Assembly (NCBI GenBank): GCA_021604505.1
Contig: BQJC01000007.1
Coordinates: 1-38,270 of the forward strand
Source of the DNA: Nitrospinaceae bacterium
GTDB lineage: Bacteria > Nitrospinota > Nitrospinia > Nitrospinales > VA-1
Direction: 5' to 3'
Length of the DNA stretch: 38,270 nucleotides
The translations under genes were made by a program, and so were the position numbers. Below, piece after piece: positions 9,763 to 18,131 of the stretch. The first letter of the stretch is position 1. The number at the start of each line of letters is the position of its first letter. The notes beneath the pieces were generated by a model, which saw only the letters and a program-made list of their open reading frames with translations, did no database searches and had not been told where the DNA came from.

Positions 9763-10659
9763 TTATTCGGAAACCGTTTTGGAGCGGCCACAGCGAAATC
9801 CAAGAACAGCGTCCTTACGGCCCGGAGTTGCGGCAAATCGTTTTGAAGTGCGGATGTCCACCGTTCGGGAATCCCAGGAACCTCCCCGGAAAACCCGGTT
9901 CTTGGTTCTTTCCGCTCCTGTGGGGTTCATCAGCGGCGCCGTCTGGTAATAAAACTGGTCATACCAGTCCTCCACCCATTCCGAAACATTTCCGGACATA
10001 TCATGGACCCCGTAAACACTGCGTCCCATGGGAAAACTGCCCACCGGCGCCATGAATTCAAAGCCATCGGCCTTACCGGCTAAATTGGCTCTTTTGTCCA
10101 ACACCTTATTTCCCCAGGGGTAAACCAGGCCGTGACTTCCACGGGCGGCTTTCTCCCATTCTGCTTCCGTCAACAACCGCTTGCCGCCCCATTTACAATA
10201 ATTGACGGCATCCAGCCAGGAAACGCCGACAACCGGAAAGTTTGGCGTTTGCAAAACCGAGTGGTCGCCCTGGAAAAATGGAACCGACTGTTCCGCATAA
10301 TTCGCGGCCCTCCTGAATTTATTATAAGATTCAACAGTCACTTCGTACTTATCTGCATAAAAGGCATCGAGGTAGATTTCCTGTTGCGGTTTTTCATCGA
10401 ATCCCCCCGCATCGGACCCGCGGGTAAACACGCCTTCAGGAATGAGAATCATTTCCCGGCCGTCATCGCCGACGAAGGTTTCAAAGATACTGAAATCCCG
10501 GTTATCGTCGACTTCGAATTTTTTAGCTTTGACCGCCATTTTTTCAACAGCGGCGTCGTGATCGATCGATTTCTTGATTTCCCATATAATGACGAGAAGA
10601 AACAACACGGTAATGGCAAAACAGGCAATAATGCCTACCATCAGATTTTTATCTTTCAT
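9763..10659 (-). CDS. Membrane-anchored SUMF1/FGE-fold protein lacking the catalytic cysteines
   Basis: The 298-residue product has an N-terminal membrane helix (residues 6-26) and a SUMF1-type domain (about 65-293). Motifs are MILIPEGVFTRGSDAG, DAFYADKYEVTVESYNKF, FPVVGVSWLDAVNYCKWGGK, RLLTEAEWEKAARG, YPWGNK, GVHDMSGNVSEWVEDWYD and RVFRGGSWDSR. True formylglycine-generating enzymes carry a pair of cysteines just after the RGGS motif; here that stretch has none. The only Cys nearby is in the final GFRCGR. The domain is therefore more likely a non-enzymatic or differently active relative (C-type-lectin-like fold). No sulfatase is nearby. It precedes the 1009-residue fusion gene by 18 bp on the same strand and is probably in its operon. 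Confidence 0.9.
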   Translation of the reverse strand: MKDKNLMVGIIACFAITVLFLLVIIWEIKKSIDHDAAVEKMAVKAKKFEVDDNRDFSIFETFVGDDGREMILIPEGVFTRGSDAGGFDEKPQQEIYLDAFYADKYEVTVESYNKFRRAANYAEQSVPFFQGDHSVLQTPNFPVVGVSWLDAVNYCKWGGKRLLTEAEWEKAARGSHGLVYPWGNKVLDKRANLAGKADGFEFMAPVGSFPMGRSVYGVHDMSGNVSEWVEDWYDQFYYQTAPLMNPTGAERTKNRVFRGGSWDSRTVDIRTSKRFAATPGRKDAVLGFRCGRSKTVSE

Positions 10660-10887
10660 AGACAGTCAATGATTGAAAATAAATATGTTTGGAAAAAGTA
10701 AAACTTTGATTATAGTTTAATCGGGTATTAAAGCAAACAAAAAGCGATGCTCCGTTCGCAAGCCAATTATTTGAAACTAGGGCCATTGTATCTCACTCGC
10801 ATTCAATTTGAAAAAATTCACACCGGCACCCGTGGGCATGGCGGTTGAGCCGGTCTCAAAGCGCCATAAACTTTTAAGGTTTGAATC

Positions 10888-11673
10888 ATGAATTTGACGA
10901 AAGCTAAAGACACCGCTTTGACCTATCTGGAATCCGCTGAAACGGAAATTTTAAAATGGTTCCGCAAAGATTTTTCAGTTGAGAAAAAAGCCGACCTGAG
11001 CCCTGTGACCATCGCCGATCGAAACGCAGAAGAAATTCTGCGCGGTAAAATCAAAAGAGATTTTCCCGGTCACGGGATCATCGGCGAAGAGTTCGGCGAA
11101 GAAAACAGTACGGCGGAATGGGTCTGGACCATCGACCCCATCGACGGAACCCGGTCATTCATAAGAGGGCTTCCCTTGTTTGCATCCATGATCGCTCTTC
11201 TTCATCACGGGGAACCCGTCATGGGCATCATTTCCCTTCCCGCTTTAGGAGAAACCTCCTGGGCCGTAAAAGGTGAAGGCGCCTATTGCGGCAAAATTCC
11301 TCTGAAGGCGTCTTCTTGCAAAAACTTATCCAAAGCCTTCGCCGCCACCGCCGACCTTTATTGCTTCCGTAAAAAAAAATGCGCCAACCTGTTTGCCAGG
11401 TTGAGCCGTGAAGTCGATATCATCCGAACCTATCCCGACGCTTTTGGGCATCTCATGGCGGCAAGAGGAGCCGTGGATGTCATGGTAGACCCCTTGGCTT
11501 ATATCTGGGATTATGCGCCGTGCAAAATTATGGTTGAAGAAGCGGGAGGAAAGTTCGCGAACTTTTCCGGAAACCGAGCCAGCATTCACGAAGAAACCGC
11601 GATTTCCGGAAACCCGCATTTAGTCCAACAGGTGCGAAAGTTATATAACGAAAGTAAAAAGAAAAAGGGGTGA
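10888..11673 (+). CDS. hisN: Inositol-monophosphatase-family phosphatase, histidinol-phosphatase (HisN)-like
   Basis: The 261-residue product is a Mg-dependent phosphatase of the IMPase superfamily. Metal-binding residues are visible: Glu67-Glu68 in GIIGEEFGEE, and Asp83 and Asp86 in WTIDPIDGTRSFIRG. The C-terminal motif WDYAPCKIMVEEAGGKF is also present. The TRSFIRG continuation and the length resemble HisN-type histidinol-phosphate phosphatases (histidine biosynthesis, cytoplasmic) more than inositol phosphatases; this is family reasoning, not proof. hisC lies in the same window, but about 16 kb away. The ATG has AAGG eight bases upstream. The gene converges on the DUF2203 gene with only three bases between stops. 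Alternative: a generic 3'(2'),5'-bisphosphate or inositol phosphatase. Confidence 0.85.
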   Translation: MNLTKAKDTALTYLESAETEILKWFRKDFSVEKKADLSPVTIADRNAEEILRGKIKRDFPGHGIIGEEFGEENSTAEWVWTIDPIDGTRSFIRGLPLFASMIALLHHGEPVMGIISLPALGETSWAVKGEGAYCGKIPLKASSCKNLSKAFAATADLYCFRKKKCANLFARLSREVDIIRTYPDAFGHLMAARGAVDVMVDPLAYIWDYAPCKIMVEEAGGKFANFSGNRASIHEETAISGNPHLVQQVRKLYNESKKKKG

Positions 11674-11676
11674 CCC

Positions 11677-12057
11677 TCAGATTTTTTGCCGCCCGGCAAA
11701 TCCGGAATCGATTTCGTGCCAGAATTGAATTTCCTTTTCCGGAGCTTTCCAGCACAGATAAACCTCTCGGCCGTCGCGTATCGAGGGAAAATCGACTAAT
11801 CCTTCTTTGATTCCTTTAATAATGCATCCTTTTGATTCCAAATCGTTCATGATTCTATTGAGACGCAGAGCCGTTCCAAGGTACATCGTTCCCTCCACAC
11901 TGCCGCCGTTGTATTTGTGTTTTTCCCAGGCATTTTTTACATCCGGATACTTTTTTCTCAAGTCCGAAGCCAGGGTCTGTATGCGAGGAACATCGTCCAG
12001 AAGCTGTGGGACCAGGGAATTGGCTTCATCGACGGTAAAAAACTTTTTTTGCGACAT
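11677..12057 (-). CDS. DUF2203 family protein
   Basis: The 126-residue protein shows the family signatures from end to end: FFTVDEANSLVPQLL at the start, then a helical middle, IKGIKEGLVDFPSIRDGREV, and YLCWKAPEKEIQFWHEIDSG with the closing GFAGRQ. Length is normal. No function is established for DUF2203; it is small, soluble and probably cytoplasmic. It is a lone minus-strand gene converging on the hisN-like gene, and a 552-bp gene-free stretch lies upstream of it. Confidence 0.9.
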   Translation of the reverse strand: MSQKKFFTVDEANSLVPQLLDDVPRIQTLASDLRKKYPDVKNAWEKHKYNGGSVEGTMYLGTALRLNRIMNDLESKGCIIKGIKEGLVDFPSIRDGREVYLCWKAPEKEIQFWHEIDSGFAGRQKI

Positions 12058-12609
12058 AAAAATGGCTCCCTGCCTTCATCGTTTATTCTTCTCAAGTTTT
12101 AACCCACTGGACTCTACAGGGAACATTATATTTTAATTAAAGCCTATTTCACAATGCCTAACTTTCCGATCAAGGAACTATTCTGTAAAAAAACACTCAA
12201 TTTTTCAAATAATTAAAAAATTTTCGAAAAAATTTGACATAAAAAGCGAAAATCTATTGTTTCGAAAGGTTTCATCACAAGCTTTTAGCCCACCGCCCCT
12301 GAGCGACTGGAATTTTTTCCAACTCCCGAAACCGGCATAAATATGTTGTTTTTTTATTGACAAATTCTCCATAAGGTTATAAGTTCTGGCGATCTGAATA
12401 GAACTATCAGTGATGATTTCATCATAAATAATATAAACTACGGAAAAATAACAAGCAGGCATTTTAAAAGCAATTGAAAACAACCCGGATGCACGAGGGG
12501 AGGTGGATAGCAGTTACTCGGCAGCTGAGTGATAAATTTTTGTCTGGATGAAGGTAAAAATTTTTAATGGAATAACTTTTCCGAACATTATACTGGGGAG
12601 GCTAATGTA
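12058..12609 (+). other. AT-rich intergenic leader region
   Basis: No supported gene here. It holds the promoter side of the DUF2203 gene and the leader of the secreted-protein gene at 12610. TTGACA occurs at 12357-12362 with a TATAAG-like element 15 bases on, a tentative sigma-70 promoter. A 15-base near-palindrome, ACTCGGCAGCTGAGT, lies at 12516-12530 and could be an operator or short hairpin. A small hairpin GGAATTTTTTCC lies near 12310. The segment 12280-12345 is locally GC-richer and could belong to an RNA leader, but I recognise no riboswitch. Confidence 0.35.
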
Positions 12610-13050
12610 ATGAAGAAATCAATTGTTTTAGCAGTAATTTGTGCAGTGGTTATCGGATTTGGTTCTGTAGCATCTGCTGATGAAATTCTGCCTGGTGCAG
12701 GAATCGGCGTCGATCAAAGCGTAATGGGCGTAGGCCAGACCATGATGCAAATGGGCGCTAGCGATCGTGCAGCCACCAACAGAGTAAACAATATGTCAAG
12801 AACCATCATGACAACTTCGCCTTCAGTTAACAGCAACTATCAGTTCGGTTCCTCTCAAACCGATCAATCCTGGAAAGCGGCCAGGACCGTCGAAGAAGCT
12901 CAGGTTCGCGGTTTGGTTCCCGGCGACTGTCAAGGTGACAACTCGGATGATGCGTACCGGAAGCAGATGGGTCAAACCCGTGATGGCTTCATGAAAGAAA
13001 ATCTGGTTTCCAACGAACAATGTCAGGAGAACCATCCGACTTTGAAATAA
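12610..13050 (+). CDS. Small secreted protein of unknown function, probably well expressed
   Basis: The 146-residue product has a clear signal peptide (MKKSIVLAVICAVVIGFGSV, cleaved after ASA near residue 23). The mature part starts DEILPGAGIG and is rich in Gln, Met, Asn, Ser and Thr, with two cysteines in the last third (GDCQGDN and NEQCQEN) that could form a disulfide. I recognise no domain. The start is the second ATG after GGGGAGG; an earlier ATG is followed at once by TAA. A long leader, a very strong ribosome-binding site and two tandem hairpins behind the stop suggest a monocistronic, abundant transcript. It is probably periplasmic or extracellular. Confidence 0.85.
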   Translation: MKKSIVLAVICAVVIGFGSVASADEILPGAGIGVDQSVMGVGQTMMQMGASDRAATNRVNNMSRTIMTTSPSVNSNYQFGSSQTDQSWKAARTVEEAQVRGLVPGDCQGDNSDDAYRKQMGQTRDGFMKENLVSNEQCQENHPTLK

Positions 13051-13068
13051 TTAACGTTATTTGTCAGA

Positions 13069-13098
13069 TTTTAAGGGCGGGTTCTCCCGCCCTTAAAA
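13069..13098 (+). terminator. Perfect 13-bp hairpin behind the secreted-protein gene
   Basis: The arms TTTTAAGGGCGGG and CCCGCCCTTAAAA are perfectly complementary with a TTCT loop. The stem begins 18 bases after the stop at 13050. The short A/T flanks make it usable as a terminator, probably in tandem with the next hairpin. Confidence 0.8.
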
Positions 13099-13104
13099 AG
13101 TCTT

Positions 13105-13145
13105 AAAAAACCGATAGAATGATTTCATTCTATCGGTTTTTTTTT
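13105..13145 (+). terminator. Strong intrinsic terminator (second of a tandem pair)
   Basis: The stem CCGATAGAATGA (13111-13122) pairs with TCATTCTATCGG (13125-13136). It is flanked by A6 on the left and T9 on the right, so it works on plus and could work on minus. It isolates the secreted-protein gene from the next one. Confidence 0.92.
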
Positions 13146-13244
13146 GCCTTTTTTAACGAGTTTTCGAAAAACCTGGGTTCCGTTATTAAAAAGGCCCGTC
13201 TAAACTATACAAAAGCCGAAATTTCGCGTTTAAGGTCATTTTTC

Positions 13245-13700
13245 ATGCCAGAAAAAAATACCCCTTCATTTCAGCAGATCAGGCTTGGGTTTTCGGTTCT
13301 TGTATTGCTGTTTTTTTGTTATCCGTCACCACTTTTTTCAAATGAGTCCGAAAAGATCTCCTTAAAAACCTATCCGCAATTAGCCATTCCGGCACCCAAT
13401 CCGATGGATCTGACAGAACTGCCAACCGGGAAATCGTTTCAGATAACTCACCCGGATTTTATCCTGCAGTTTTTCTTCAATGGCAAAGTGATCTACGGAG
13501 TCATTTTGAAAAGATCAAAAGAAATTTCAATTTATATCCACTGGTGTTTTTTTCGAACCTGCGAAGAAAGCCCTTACGATTATAAAGTTAAAATTGCCGA
13601 TGCTTTCACCCCCCCCTACGACCAAACATTTTTTACCGGCAAACTTCCCGCCCAAATAAAATACCAGTTCCAGGGACTGGAATTCTTCACGCTCAAATAA
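13245..13700 (+). CDS. Small exported protein of unknown function
   Basis: From the ATG at 13245 the product is 151 residues. A basic start (MPEKNTPSFQQIRLGF) and hydrophobic core (SVLVLLFFCYPSPLFS) form a signal peptide. The mature part is about 120 residues, beta-rich in appearance, with IHWCFFRTCEESPYDYKV and a C-terminus GLEFFTLK. The longer frame from 13119 would start inside the terminator hairpin and is unlikely. The Shine-Dalgarno is weak (AAGG 12 bases away). No domain is recognised. The two cysteines in the WCFFRTC stretch are four residues apart. Confidence 0.6.
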   Translation: MPEKNTPSFQQIRLGFSVLVLLFFCYPSPLFSNESEKISLKTYPQLAIPAPNPMDLTELPTGKSFQITHPDFILQFFFNGKVIYGVILKRSKEISIYIHWCFFRTCEESPYDYKVKIADAFTPPYDQTFFTGKLPAQIKYQFQGLEFFTLK

Positions 13701-14024
13701 ATCCAGTTTGAAAATGGCTGGAATCATGGAAACCCAATAAATTAAAGGGTCTTCATGAATCATTTTTAACGAAACCAAGCCCGGTTTGGATGTATCATAA
13801 TTAGTGACGCACAACCCAAACATATTTAATTGGCGGATTCCACTCACCAGATCGAGGTTGTCTCCTCCTCCGGTACCCGCTGGGGGGTGGTTTCCGTCAG
13901 CCAATTTTCACCTGATCTTTTGATCAAGTTTAATTCATCCCTGCCCGCATTCCTCCCCACCTTCCCGGTGAATTTATTATATAATTGTCAAATCAATATA
14001 TTTCCAATTCAAGGATGAGGTCCT
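13701..14024. other. Gene-free stretch upstream of the DUF1566 gene
   Basis: I see no convincing gene. The last bases contain GAGG four bases before the ATG at 14025. TTATTATATAATTG at 13974-13987 includes a good -10 element (TATAAT), and is a plausible promoter for the DUF1566 gene. The rest is unremarkable. Confidence 0.4.
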
Positions 14025-14447
14025 ATGTCCAGATTTATAGATAACGACAACGAAACCATCACCGACTCCGAAACCGGCCTGACCTGGTTCAAGAAAGATT
14101 CCAGGCAAATCACCGGGAAATGGATGCATCTCGAAAAATCCGAAAAATTCGCCAGGGAACAGAATACCGCAAAGTTCGGCGGCTTTGATGATTGGCGGGT
14201 TCCCAAATTAGAAGATGTAAAAACCATTTATGACAAAAGCTTCAGCCTCAAGGATTTTGGCAATAATGAAATCCACATCCCCGCTGATTTCGAAGCAGGA
14301 TGCGCAGACAGCACCTGGACGGATACCGTCAATGGGGAACGCGCCATGATGTTCAGTCTGGTGAAGGGCCGGTCAAGCTGGATCAACCGTTACGGGGAAG
14401 GCCCCTTCGCAGTGCGGCTGGTGCGTGGAACCCGGAAGGAATCTTAA
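14025..14447 (+). CDS. DUF1566 (Lcl C-terminal) domain protein
   Basis: The 140-residue product matches the DUF1566/Lcl domain along its whole length. DNETITDSETGLTWFKKDSR is the usual opening (tDs.TGLtW). FGGFDDWRVPKLEDVKTIYD carries the hallmark DWRLP-type motif. STWTDTVNGERAMMFSLVKG and the closing GPFAVRLVRGTRKES (vRcVR-type) complete it. No signal peptide is seen, unlike many exported relatives, so location is uncertain. The fold is thought to bind protein or carbohydrate ligands; no activity is known. A GAGG four bases before the ATG and a TATAAT about 40 bases upstream support independent expression. Confidence 0.85.
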   Translation: MSRFIDNDNETITDSETGLTWFKKDSRQITGKWMHLEKSEKFAREQNTAKFGGFDDWRVPKLEDVKTIYDKSFSLKDFGNNEIHIPADFEAGCADSTWTDTVNGERAMMFSLVKGRSSWINRYGEGPFAVRLVRGTRKES

Positions 14448-14475
14448 ACAGTCCGGCTCTCCCCTAAAGGATCGA

Positions 14476-14829
14476 TCAGGACCTGGTGTTGACCAGCAAC
14501 CAGATTCCGGTGGTGATGAGCAGGACGGAAAACCCTCGTTTGAAATTCTGATCGGATATGTTCTCCAGAATCTGCGGCCCCAGCTGGGCGCCCAGAATTC
14601 CCCCCAGGGCAAGCAACAGGCCGGTTTTCAGATCCACATTTCCAAGCCGGGAGTGCGCCCAAAGCGAAGAAACCGCCACCAGCGCCACAAAGAGAACAGA
14701 GGTTCCCACGGACGTTTTTGCCTCGTGGCCCAAATAGACTAAAAATGGCACGACAAGAAACCCTCCCCCCAGCCCGGAACCGGACGAAAGAATGCCAACA
14801 ATAAATCCCATCGCAATTTTGATAATCAC
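14476..14829 (-). CDS. Half-length TSUP (TauE/SafE) family membrane protein
   Basis: The 117-residue product has three to four membrane helices and the TSUP opening motif GFIVGILSSGSGLGGGFLVV, then PFLVYLGHEAKTSVGTSVLF. It corresponds to one half of a normal TauE/SafE permease of about 250 residues; such half proteins may dimerise or be remnants. TSUP proteins export sulfite, sulfoacetate or similar anions; the substrate here is unknown. The start is GTG at complement 14827-14829, overlapping the TGA of the upstream symporter gene as GTGA, which implies translational coupling. The reading frame is intact, so I do not call it a pseudogene. Confidence 0.85.
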   Translation of the reverse strand: MIIKIAMGFIVGILSSGSGLGGGFLVVPFLVYLGHEAKTSVGTSVLFVALVAVSSLWAHSRLGNVDLKTGLLLALGGILGAQLGPQILENISDQNFKRGFSVLLITTGIWLLVNTRS

Positions 14830-16061
14830 GTTTTTATCCCCCCTTGGACATATTTCTCTTCCAAGTTATCCACCACGGCAGCTCCTATGGAATCACCCCA
14901 GACATTGGTAGCAGTACGGAGCCGGTCAAGAAACCAGTCGATGGACAGCAACATCCCAATCCCTTCCAAAGGCAAGCCAACGGCGTGCAACACCATGACC
15001 ATCGTGACCAGACCGGCTTCAGGAATCCCCGCAGCCCCAACTGCCGCCAGGGTGGCGGTCAGAAAAACGATCATTTGCTCCCCGAATCCCAGATGGATTC
15101 CGAACATCTGCGCAATGAACAGGGCCGCAACCGACTCATACAAAGCCGTCCCATCCATATTCACCGTCGCCCCCAGAGGAAGAACAAATAACGACGCCTT
15201 GCGGGAAACCTTGTTCCTCTCCTCGGCGCATTCTATCGTCACCGGCAAAGTCGCGGAACTGCTCGCCGTGGAAAACGCCGTGGTCACCGCTTCGCTGGCG
15301 TTTTTTAAATAAGTCAGCGGGTTTCTCCGGGTGATGAGCACAAGAATCAGAGGCAGAACCACCGTCGCGTGCAACAACAGGCCCACGACCACCGTCAACG
15401 CATACTTTCCCACTTTCATGATCTCAGCAAGAAAAAGGTCCCCTCCCCCCGCCGCCCCCAATTTAGAAGCAACCAACGCAAACACCCCCAAAGGCGCCAC
15501 GTACATGACCAAATGGACCACCTTCATGATGGCTTCGTTCATCCCGTCGAAAAAAACGATGACCGGTTTTCCTTTGTCTCCCAGGGTGGTGAGCACCCCG
15601 CCCAGCACCAGGGAAAAAAGTATGATGGGAAGAATTTCCATCTCAGCCATCGAGCGCACCAGGTTGTCCGAAACAAAACTTTCCAGGATATCGGTGAAGC
15701 CGATCGCCTCCTTTTCGGCAATTCTTTCAGGAAGTCCTTCCGAAACCATCTCCACACCCACTCCCGGCTTGATGAGATTCACCACAATCAATCCCAGACT
15801 CACGGAGATGGCAGTGGTGCACATAAAATAGATGAGAGTGATGGCTCCGGTCTTTCCCACTTTGCGGACATCGCCCAATCCGGATATTCCAACGATCATC
15901 GAAGAAACGATCAGAGGAATCACCAGCATCTTAAGAAGGTTTAGAAAAATCTCCCCAATCCAGGCAACCGCCAGCATTTCCTGGCCAAAAGACCAGCCGC
16001 ATACTATTCCAGCGGCGATTCCGGCCAGCATCAGATACAAAAGCAAATTATTTTTTTTCAT
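14826..16061 (-). CDS. Dicarboxylate/amino acid:cation symporter (DAACS family)
   Basis: The 411-residue membrane protein belongs to the DctA/GltP family, which imports dicarboxylates or acidic amino acids with Na+ or H+. Evidence: the serine-rich reentrant loop AFSTASSSATLPVTIECA, the cation/substrate motif GATVNMDGTALYESVAALFI, and GIPEAGLVTMVMVLHAVGLP near the end. Eight hydrophobic segments run from MKKNNLLLYLMLAGIAAGIV on. I chose the ATG at complement 16059-16061, which puts the first helix right after MKKNN; a longer frame from a TTG at 16109 adds residues without a usable ribosome-binding site. Dicarboxylate versus glutamate or aspartate preference cannot be decided here. It is coupled to the half-TSUP gene. 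Confidence 0.93.
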   Translation of the reverse strand: MKKNNLLLYLMLAGIAAGIVCGWSFGQEMLAVAWIGEIFLNLLKMLVIPLIVSSMIVGISGLGDVRKVGKTGAITLIYFMCTTAISVSLGLIVVNLIKPGVGVEMVSEGLPERIAEKEAIGFTDILESFVSDNLVRSMAEMEILPIILFSLVLGGVLTTLGDKGKPVIVFFDGMNEAIMKVVHLVMYVAPLGVFALVASKLGAAGGGDLFLAEIMKVGKYALTVVVGLLLHATVVLPLILVLITRRNPLTYLKNASEAVTTAFSTASSSATLPVTIECAEERNKVSRKASLFVLPLGATVNMDGTALYESVAALFIAQMFGIHLGFGEQMIVFLTATLAAVGAAGIPEAGLVTMVMVLHAVGLPLEGIGMLLSIDWFLDRLRTATNVWGDSIGAAVVDNLEEKYVQGGIKT

Positions 16062-16117
16062 TGGAATCAAGTAATTTCGATTTAAAGAACCCGCCAGGAT
16101 CGAAGGCAAAAGCTTCG

Positions 16118-16267
16118 TTAACTATGAACGCCTCCATTAAATTTTCGGCAGGCTGAAAGAAAAGGATTAGTCTCAAGCAAACATAAAGAGGGTATCGTAA
16201 AACAAATGCCCAGGGCGAACAAGGCAAGAGTCCAGTGAGCCTGCGTTTTCCCGGAAAGAGAATTCAT
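16118..16267 (-). CDS. Possible 49-residue membrane microprotein
   Basis: A short frame reads MNSLSGKTQAHWTLALFALG, continues with a hydrophobic segment, and ends ACRKFNGGVHS. AGGA lies six bases before the ATG (complement of 16265-16267); another ATG sits immediately before it. One membrane helix at about residues 12-30 is predicted. It lies between the symporter and citrate synthase, on the symporter strand, 56 bp before that gene. Length alone does not exclude chance, so this is a weak call. Confidence 0.35.
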   Translation of the reverse strand: MNSLSGKTQAHWTLALFALGICFTIPSLCLLETNPFLSACRKFNGGVHS

Positions 16268-16370
16268 CATTAATCCTAAGTGGAATTGTCCTGGTGAAAA
16301 AGGTATCTTTATATTCAACAGGGCAGGCGTGGTAAAGTTTTTTCTAATTGTTGATAACGAGAGGAAAATC

Positions 16371-17660
16371 ATGGGAGAAACTGTCAAACTCAGCTATCAG
16401 GGAAAGACGTATGAATTTCCAGTAGTCGTGGGAACCTGCGGAGAAAAAGCCTTCGACATTTCCACCTTGCGTTCCGACACGGGTCTGATCACCTTTGATC
16501 CAGGCTTTCTCAGCACCGGGTCTTGTGAGAGCACGATCACTCATCTGGAAGGCGATAAAGGTATCTTATTGTACCGGGGTATTCCTATCGAACAACTGGC
16601 GGAAAAAAGCACTTTCGTTGAAACCGCCTACCTTCTGATTTATGGCAACCTGCCCACGCAAAAAGAGCTGGATGTTTTTCATCATCACATCACCTATCAC
16701 TCCATGCTCCACGAATCGATCAAAAACTTTTATGACGGTTTTCCCAACAATCCCCATCCCATGGCCGTGACCAGCGCGGTAGTCGGCTCCCTGGCGACGT
16801 TTTACGAAAATCAGCTGAACGTCCGCGACGAACGAGAGATTGAAATCACCATCCATCGTCTCATCGCCAAATTACCGACCATCGCCGCCTACAGTTACAA
16901 GAAATCCATCGGCCAGCCTCTGCCCTATCCGGACAACTCTTTAGGCTACGCCAGCAATTTTTTGAAAATGATGTTTGGCACTCCCTGCGAACCTTACAAA
17001 GTGGATCCTTTGGCCGCAAAAGCCCTGGACGTTTTGTTGATCGTTCATGCCGATCACGAGCAAAATTGCTCAACCAGCACCGTCCGGTTGGTTGGAAGCT
17101 CCATGTGCAACCTGTTCGCCTCCGTCTCCGCGGGGATATACGCCCTTTGGGGTCCCCTGCATGGCGGCGCCAACCAGGCAGTCATCGAAATGCTGCAGGA
17201 AATTCACGAAGGTGAAGGAGACGTTAAAAAGTATATTGAAAAAGCCAAGGACCCAGAAGATTCCTTTCGACTGATGGGGTTCGGTCACCGCGTCTACAAG
17301 AACTTCGACCCCAGAAGCCGCATCATAAAAAAGCTGGCGCATCAAATACTCGCCAAATTGGGAACCAGGGAACCGTTACTGGAAATCGCCCTGGAACTGG
17401 AAGAGTTCGCCACTAAAGACGAATATTTTCTGGAGAAGAAGCTCTACCCCAATGTGGATTTTTATTCAGGGATCATTTACAAAGCGCTCAACTTTCCCGT
17501 CAATATGTTTCCGGTGTTATTTGCCATGGGGCGTCTGCCCGGCTGGATCGCGCAATGGAAGGAATTGCAGGAAGACAAAAATTTCAAGATCGGACGGCCC
17601 CGGCAAATCTACAAAGGCGAAGCGCGTCGGGATTATGTGCCGCTGGAACAAAGAAAATAA
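16371..17660 (+). CDS. gltA: Citrate synthase (type II, hexameric type)
   Basis: It condenses oxaloacetate and acetyl-CoA to citrate, the entry step of the oxidative TCA cycle. The catalytic triad is visible at His264 (GPLHGGANQAV), His306 (GFGHRVYKNFDPR) and Asp363 (LYPNVDFYSG). These are essentially the positions of the E. coli enzyme, and the length (429) is nearly identical. The N-terminal domain ITFDPGFLSTGSCESTITHL is typical of the NADH-regulated type II group; regulation here is inferred from family only. The chosen ATG has GAGAGG six bases upstream; a longer frame from 16329 starts with a GTG lacking this. The gene stands alone, convergent with clpS and divergent from the symporter. 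Confidence 0.97.
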   Translation: MGETVKLSYQGKTYEFPVVVGTCGEKAFDISTLRSDTGLITFDPGFLSTGSCESTITHLEGDKGILLYRGIPIEQLAEKSTFVETAYLLIYGNLPTQKELDVFHHHITYHSMLHESIKNFYDGFPNNPHPMAVTSAVVGSLATFYENQLNVRDEREIEITIHRLIAKLPTIAAYSYKKSIGQPLPYPDNSLGYASNFLKMMFGTPCEPYKVDPLAAKALDVLLIVHADHEQNCSTSTVRLVGSSMCNLFASVSAGIYALWGPLHGGANQAVIEMLQEIHEGEGDVKKYIEKAKDPEDSFRLMGFGHRVYKNFDPRSRIIKKLAHQILAKLGTREPLLEIALELEEFATKDEYFLEKKLYPNVDFYSGIIYKALNFPVNMFPVLFAMGRLPGWIAQWKELQEDKNFKIGRPRQIYKGEARRDYVPLEQRK

Positions 17661-17680
17661 AAGGCGCAGGAAAAAAAACG

Positions 17681-18004
17681 CTAGGAGTCCGGTTCAATCG
17701 TGCAGGTGAAGGGGAATTGTTCCATGGATGCCGCCGTGTGAACCTGGTCGACTTTAAACTCCGCCTGTTCCAAAGGCATGGTCGCTACGTGGGAGGCTCC
17801 GTTATGATGAATTTCAAACATCAGCTTTTCCGCGGTTTCGTAGTCTTTGTGGAACAAATTGACCAGGACGCGCACGACGAATTCCATGGTCGTGACTTCG
17901 TCATTCCACATAATGACCTTGTACTGGGGAATATAGGCTCTATCGGTGGAACGGCCCGTTTCCTCGTCAACTCCTGGGGAAAAGGGTAATGTTTCCGTTG
18001 TCAT
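17681..18004 (-). CDS. clpS: ATP-dependent Clp protease adaptor ClpS
   Basis: ClpS delivers N-degron substrates to ClpAP. The 107-residue product has the family core: YKVIMWNDEVTTMEFVVRVL (residue-recognition pocket Asn-Asp and Met), a middle helix (ETAEKLMFEIHHNGASHVAT), and the ending AEFKVDQVHTAASMEQFPFT with CTIE. The unstructured N-terminal extension of about 25 residues is normal. No clpA follows on either side, as is common when clpA lies elsewhere. It converges on citrate synthase with 20 bp between stops. Confidence 0.95.
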   Translation of the reverse strand: MTTETLPFSPGVDEETGRSTDRAYIPQYKVIMWNDEVTTMEFVVRVLVNLFHKDYETAEKLMFEIHHNGASHVATMPLEQAEFKVDQVHTAASMEQFPFTCTIEPDS

Positions 18005-18131
18005 AAACGACCTGTTTAATAAGAACCGCTTTTATTATTAAATCCATTCAGAACGATATTTATACAGTAATTTATATTAGAGAATATAAAAAAGTTTTTC
18101 AAATATTTTGTTATTTTGGAAATAACTTATT

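Noticed and set aside
12205-12483. 92-residue minus-strand frame in the AT-rich gap
   Set aside because: No ribosome-binding site, odd composition and no domain; it looks like chance in AT-rich DNA.
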